A stretch of DNA of 64,000 nt from Palauibacter sp022826685 (GTDB lineage Bacteria > Gemmatimonadota > Gemmatimonadetes > Palauibacterales > Palauibacteraceae): NCBI RefSeq assembly GCF_965221685.1, contig NZ_OZ244907.1; one strand, 5' to 3'. Of this stretch, positions 60,988 through 64,000 are shown piece by piece. The first letter of the stretch is position 1. Each line of letters starts with the position of its first letter. The notes under the pieces were generated by a model that saw only the letters and a list, made by a program, of their open reading frames with translations, made no database searches and was not told the DNA's origin. A program made the position numbers and the translations under genes.

Positions 60988-63900
60988 TCAGCGCCGCCAG
61001 GCCGACGCGCCGGGGAGCCCGCTGCTCACCAGCACTTCGAGCCCCGGCTCCGGAGCGAGATCCTCCGCCGCGCTCCGGGCCAACGGTCCCGACGGAAGGT
61101 CCGTAAAGATCGCCCGCACCGTACCGGTGTCCGGATCGCGCAGAATCGCCATTGGCGGCGCGCTTCCCTCCGTCATTTCGAAGCTGCCCGTGGGCCCGGA
61201 GACCGACAGGCTCGCAAGCTCGGTGGCCCAGTCCGCCTGGACGGGAAGCGCGAACGTGAATGCACCACCCCCGTCGCCATCCCATACCTCGACCATCTGG
61301 AAGCTGAGCGAGAAGAGCTCGCTCCCATCCGCGCGACGACCGTTCAACTGCCAGGGCCCGCCGGCATGTGGCACCACCGGCCGCGTATCCACAACGAACG
61401 CGGGGTCGAGCCACGGTTCGCCGTCCCCGGAGACGCCACCTGAAACCAGCAGGGTTCGGCTTGCCGCCGGGGGCCGCCACACCTCGAGCGTGTCCTGGAG
61501 CCGAAAGCGCAGTGCGTTCGAGAAGTAGTAGTCGCTGACCCACGCGGGGTCGCAGTAGGACATGAAGTCCAGTCGGTCCGGGGGTACGAGCGAACCGCCA
61601 TCGCGAAAATCATATCCCCAGACGCCGCTCTCCCCGTTCTCGTAGGGATAGCTGGGGTCCGGGCCTCCTTCGTCGCCCCTGCAGAGCACGTGAAACAGGC
61701 TCAGGTTGTGCCCGAGTTCGTGTGCGACCGTCTCCCCGTTCAACCGCGAGACGGCGGCCTTTCTGTTATAAGGGATGCTGTCGGTGAAGAACGGCAACGT
61801 CGCGACGCCGTTTATGTTGCCAATCGCCGTCGCAGTGAGGCCCAACCAGTGTCCGATCCCATCCTCCATGACCCGGATCGCTCCGACCCTGTCCCGAAGT
61901 TCGAGCATACTGGTCGCGTCGACCGTGACGTCCTCATGCCTGATGATCTCCAGCTCCCCCACTGGGAGGTAGGTCCGTGTCGGGAAGAAAAACTCGTCGT
62001 CCGCGTCGGCGTTGACGACAAACGACACGGCAGCGCGATCGTTGTCCGCGGTCCTGACGAACGGGATCAGTGTGAGCAGCAGAGGGGGCACGGCCTTCAC
62101 ATCCACCGCCGTCCTCCCCGTCTCCGGGATCCGCTTCGACACGCCGAGATTCGGATCGAGCGTCCCATCGGGGTCGATCTCGACGACCATCTCCAGTCCG
62201 GGCTGGATCACATCGGCGGAAATGACGGCGTGGGGCGAAAGGTCGAGTTCGCCTTCCTGCACTTCCGTGGGTATCTCGGACGAACCCGCCGGGATGTGCT
62301 CGACGTGCACCTCCGCGCCCTCCACGAAGAAGGTGGCCCGCACCGGCGGGAGCATCGCCCCGGTCTCCTGTTCGGACGTCACGAACACGCGCAGGAGTGC
62401 TTCCCTGCCGGCTACGAGCGGGACGGGGAACTCGCGCGACTGCGCCGCCTGAATCAGGTAGGCCTCGGCGTGGGCCTCACCCCCGCATGTCCGGATCCGG
62501 TACTTCGGGAGCGCCGACTCCAGCCACGTGCGGAAGGCGGAGGTCTGCGGCATGCACAACCCCGTGCCGAACGCAACCAGTTCGAAGAGTTCCTCGAGCT
62601 GGGTCATGCTCTCGGGCAGGGGACCCGACAGGTCAGGATTGTTTTGAAGCCAAAGGATCTCGAGCGCGCCGGCGTCGCCGAGTCCCGGCGGCAGCGCGCC
62701 GGACAGCATATTGCCGTCCACCGCGATGATCTGGAGGCTGTCGAGCTGACCGAGTTCCCCGGGCAGAGACCCGTCGATTTCGTTGTTGGACAACTCCAGA
62801 AGCCACAGGCTGTCGATCTGACCAATCGCTGCGGGAATGGGACCCGATACGCGGCTCTCGTAGACCTGGAGTATCCGAAGCTTCTCAAGCGCCCCCAGGC
62901 TCGCCGGAAGCGGACCATCGATCTCCGTTTCGGCGATCCTCAATCGCCTGAGTTCGCTCAGGTTCCCGATCTCCTCGGGAATCGAACCGTCGAAGGGAGC
63001 TTCGTACAGGTGGACTACTTCAAGGCTGGCGAGGTTACCGAACTCGGGTGGAATGGGTCCGCTCATCTGGTTCCCGCCCATCCATAGAACCTCGAGCTTC
63101 GTCAGGTTTCCGATCTCCGGCGGGATGCTGCCCGTGAAGTCGTTCCCATCGATGTCCATCCGCCGCAGTTCGGTGAGGAGGCCGATCTCCGCCGGGATCT
63201 CGTCCTCGAGCCGGTTGTAGTCCAGACGGAGTTCCCGCAGAGAGGGGAAGTATTGGATTTCGGAAGGGATCGTACCCGAGAGGTTATTTCGGTTCAGATC
63301 GATCGAAGTGACCCGCCCCGTGGAATCATCGACGGATATGCCGAACCAGTTCTCCAGCGGGGCGTCGGTCCCCCAGTTGGCCGATTCCGTCCAGCTCTCG
63401 CCGCCCATGGCTTCGTACAGCTTCACCAGGTCCGACCGCTCCTCGTTGCAGGCGAGGAACTCGCCCTCGCGCGTCGGAACGGCGTTCAGCCATGCCTGGA
63501 ACCCCTCGTCGCGCACGGTGCACAGCATCGTGCCGCCGTAGTTGAGCGTCTCGATGCCCAACGCGGAGAGGGAGGAGGGGATGGGGCCGGAGAGGTTCTC
63601 ATTGGCGTCGACAACCAACTCGGTGAGGAAGGCCAGGCTGCCGAGGTCCGCCGGAAGCTGCCCGTTCAGGCCGTTTTCTCTCAGGTTCAGCGCCGTCACG
63701 CGGGAATCCGCATTCGCCGTCACGCCGTACCAGCTCCCGACCGGCGCGTCGGTCCCCCAGCCATCGTTGTTCGTCCACTCGAGTCCGCGCGTGCCCACGT
63801 AGAGGTCCATGAGCGTCGCGCGATCCAGGCTGTGCACCGCTACCGGCGCGGAATTCGAGACGGGGCCCGAAGTGGCGGTCAGACTCGCGTTGCCCTCCTT

Positions 63901-64000
63901 CAGCCCGGTTACGAGCCCGGTCGCATCCACGGTCGCGGTCGCGGGATCGCTGCTCGCCCACGTCACCACCGCGTCGGAGATCGGCTGCGCCCGATCGTTC
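60988..64000 (-). CDS. leucine-rich-repeat metzincin protease, N-terminus cut by the window end
   Basis: At least 1,000 residues; the frame continues past base 64000. In order: a Big_2-type Ig-like segment (VTWASSDPATATVDATGLVT), two LRR blocks with plant-type repeats such as SGPIPPEFGNLASLEVVHLY, then beta domains like those before M66-type catalytic domains (FPVPLVAGREALLRVFV). The zinc motif HELGHNLSLFH (about 61691-61724) and Met-turn DFMSYCDPAW follow, with a beta C-terminus. It is an exported or surface metalloprotease with a protein-binding repeat stalk. It precedes the CehA/McbA gene by 13 bases on the same strand. Confidence 0.85.
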   Translation of the reverse strand, partial: NDRAQPISDAVVTWASSDPATATVDATGLVTGLKEGNASLTATSGPVSNSAPVAVHSLDRATLMDLYVGTRGLEWTNNDGWGTDAPVGSWYGVTANADSRVTALNLRENGLNGQLPADLGSLAFLTELVVDANENLSGPIPSSLSALGIETLNYGGTMLCTVRDEGFQAWLNAVPTREGEFLACNEERSDLVKLYEAMGGESWTESANWGTDAPLENWFGISVDDSTGRVTSIDLNRNNLSGTIPSEIQYFPSLRELRLDYNRLEDEIPAEIGLLTELRRMDIDGNDFTGSIPPEIGNLTKLEVLWMGGNQMSGPIPPEFGNLASLEVVHLYEAPFDGSIPEEIGNLSELRRLRIAETEIDGPLPASLGALEKLRILQVYESRVSGPIPAAIGQIDSLWLLELSNNEIDGSLPGELGQLDSLQIIAVDGNMLSGALPPGLGDAGALEILWLQNNPDLSGPLPESMTQLEELFELVAFGTGLCMPQTSAFRTWLESALPKYRIRTCGGEAHAEAYLIQAAQSREFPVPLVAGREALLRVFVTSEQETGAMLPPVRATFFVEGAEVHVEHIPAGSSEIPTEVQEGELDLSPHAVISADVIQPGLEMVVEIDPDGTLDPNLGVSKRIPETGRTAVDVKAVPPLLLTLIPFVRTADNDRAAVSFVVNADADDEFFFPTRTYLPVGELEIIRHEDVTVDATSMLELRDRVGAIRVMEDGIGHWLGLTATAIGNINGVATLPFFTDSIPYNRKAAVSRLNGETVAHELGHNLSLFHVLCRGDEGGPDPSYPYENGESGVWGYDFRDGGSLVPPDRLDFMSYCDPAWVSDYYFSNALRFRLQDTLEVWRPPAASRTLLVSGGVSGDGEPWLDPAFVVDTRPVVPHAGGPWQLNGRRADGSELFSLSFQMVEVWDGDGGGAFTFALPVQADWATELASLSVSGPTGSFEMTEGSAPPMAILRDPDTGTVRAIFTDLPSGPLARSAAEDLAPEPGLEVLVSSGLPGASAWRR

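Overview
The window is about 64 kb of high-GC bacterial chromosome with some 50 protein-coding genes, almost no non-coding space (no gap over 300 bases) and long chains of genes joined by 4-base ATGA/GTGA overlaps. The host must be Gram-negative: there is a Kdo hydroxylase-like gene, c-type cytochromes, lipoproteins and many exported hydrolases. The mix of exported S9/M1/M24 peptidases, PQQ dehydrogenase, MoxR/DUF58 operon and a YpdA-type reductase suits a Gemmatimonadota-like aerobic heterotroph. That assignment is inference from gene content only; no rRNA or other marker gene is present. I saw no tRNA, CRISPR array, insertion sequence or phage gene.

Region 1 (1-17.0 kb), glycogen/maltodextrin metabolism with an embedded ligase locus. 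The tail of an alpha-glucan phosphorylase is followed by a leftward, translationally coupled five-gene unit (CPS-type ATP-grasp, S51/cyanophycinase-like protein, esterase, RimK-like ATP-grasp, esterase) and two divergent ATP-grasp genes. Then come glgB (leftward) and a rightward run of glgA, two GH57 enzymes and an alpha/beta-hydrolase lipoprotein. Four ATP-grasp ligases with an S51-like protein and two esterases inside a carbon-storage cluster is the best candidate here for an undescribed pathway.

Region 2 (17.0-30 kb), envelope and membrane functions. A DinB-like gene precedes a coupled operon of membrane protein, DUF4129, DUF4350, MoxR ATPase and DUF58. It meets head-on a leftward unit of DUF418 protein, M1 aminopeptidase, small coiled-coil membrane protein, ABC ATPase, ABC permease and an RDD-SpoIIM fusion.

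Region 3 (30-43.9 kb), mixed catabolism: S9 peptidase coupled to a YcaQ-like winged-helix protein (apparent CTG start), a YVTN propeller/dihaem cytochrome c/L-2-hydroxyglutarate oxidase unit, class II aldolase, a YpdA-like reductase, an amidohydrolase divergent from an M24 peptidase, and a class III CoA-transferase.

Region 4 (43.9-64 kb), exported hydrolases and surface proteins: S9 peptidase divergent from a D-aminoacylase-like enzyme, PQQ quinohaemoprotein dehydrogenase with an exported RidA, Kdo hydroxylase, gamma-glutamyltransferase, thymidine kinase, a membrane protein, a sphingosine-phosphate-lyase-like PLP enzyme, a sodium:solute symporter, a Nudix-like protein, a propeller-CehA/McbA hydrolase and, cut by the window end, a leucine-rich-repeat metzincin protease. 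Together these suggest a cell that takes up peptides and organic acids and stores glucan.
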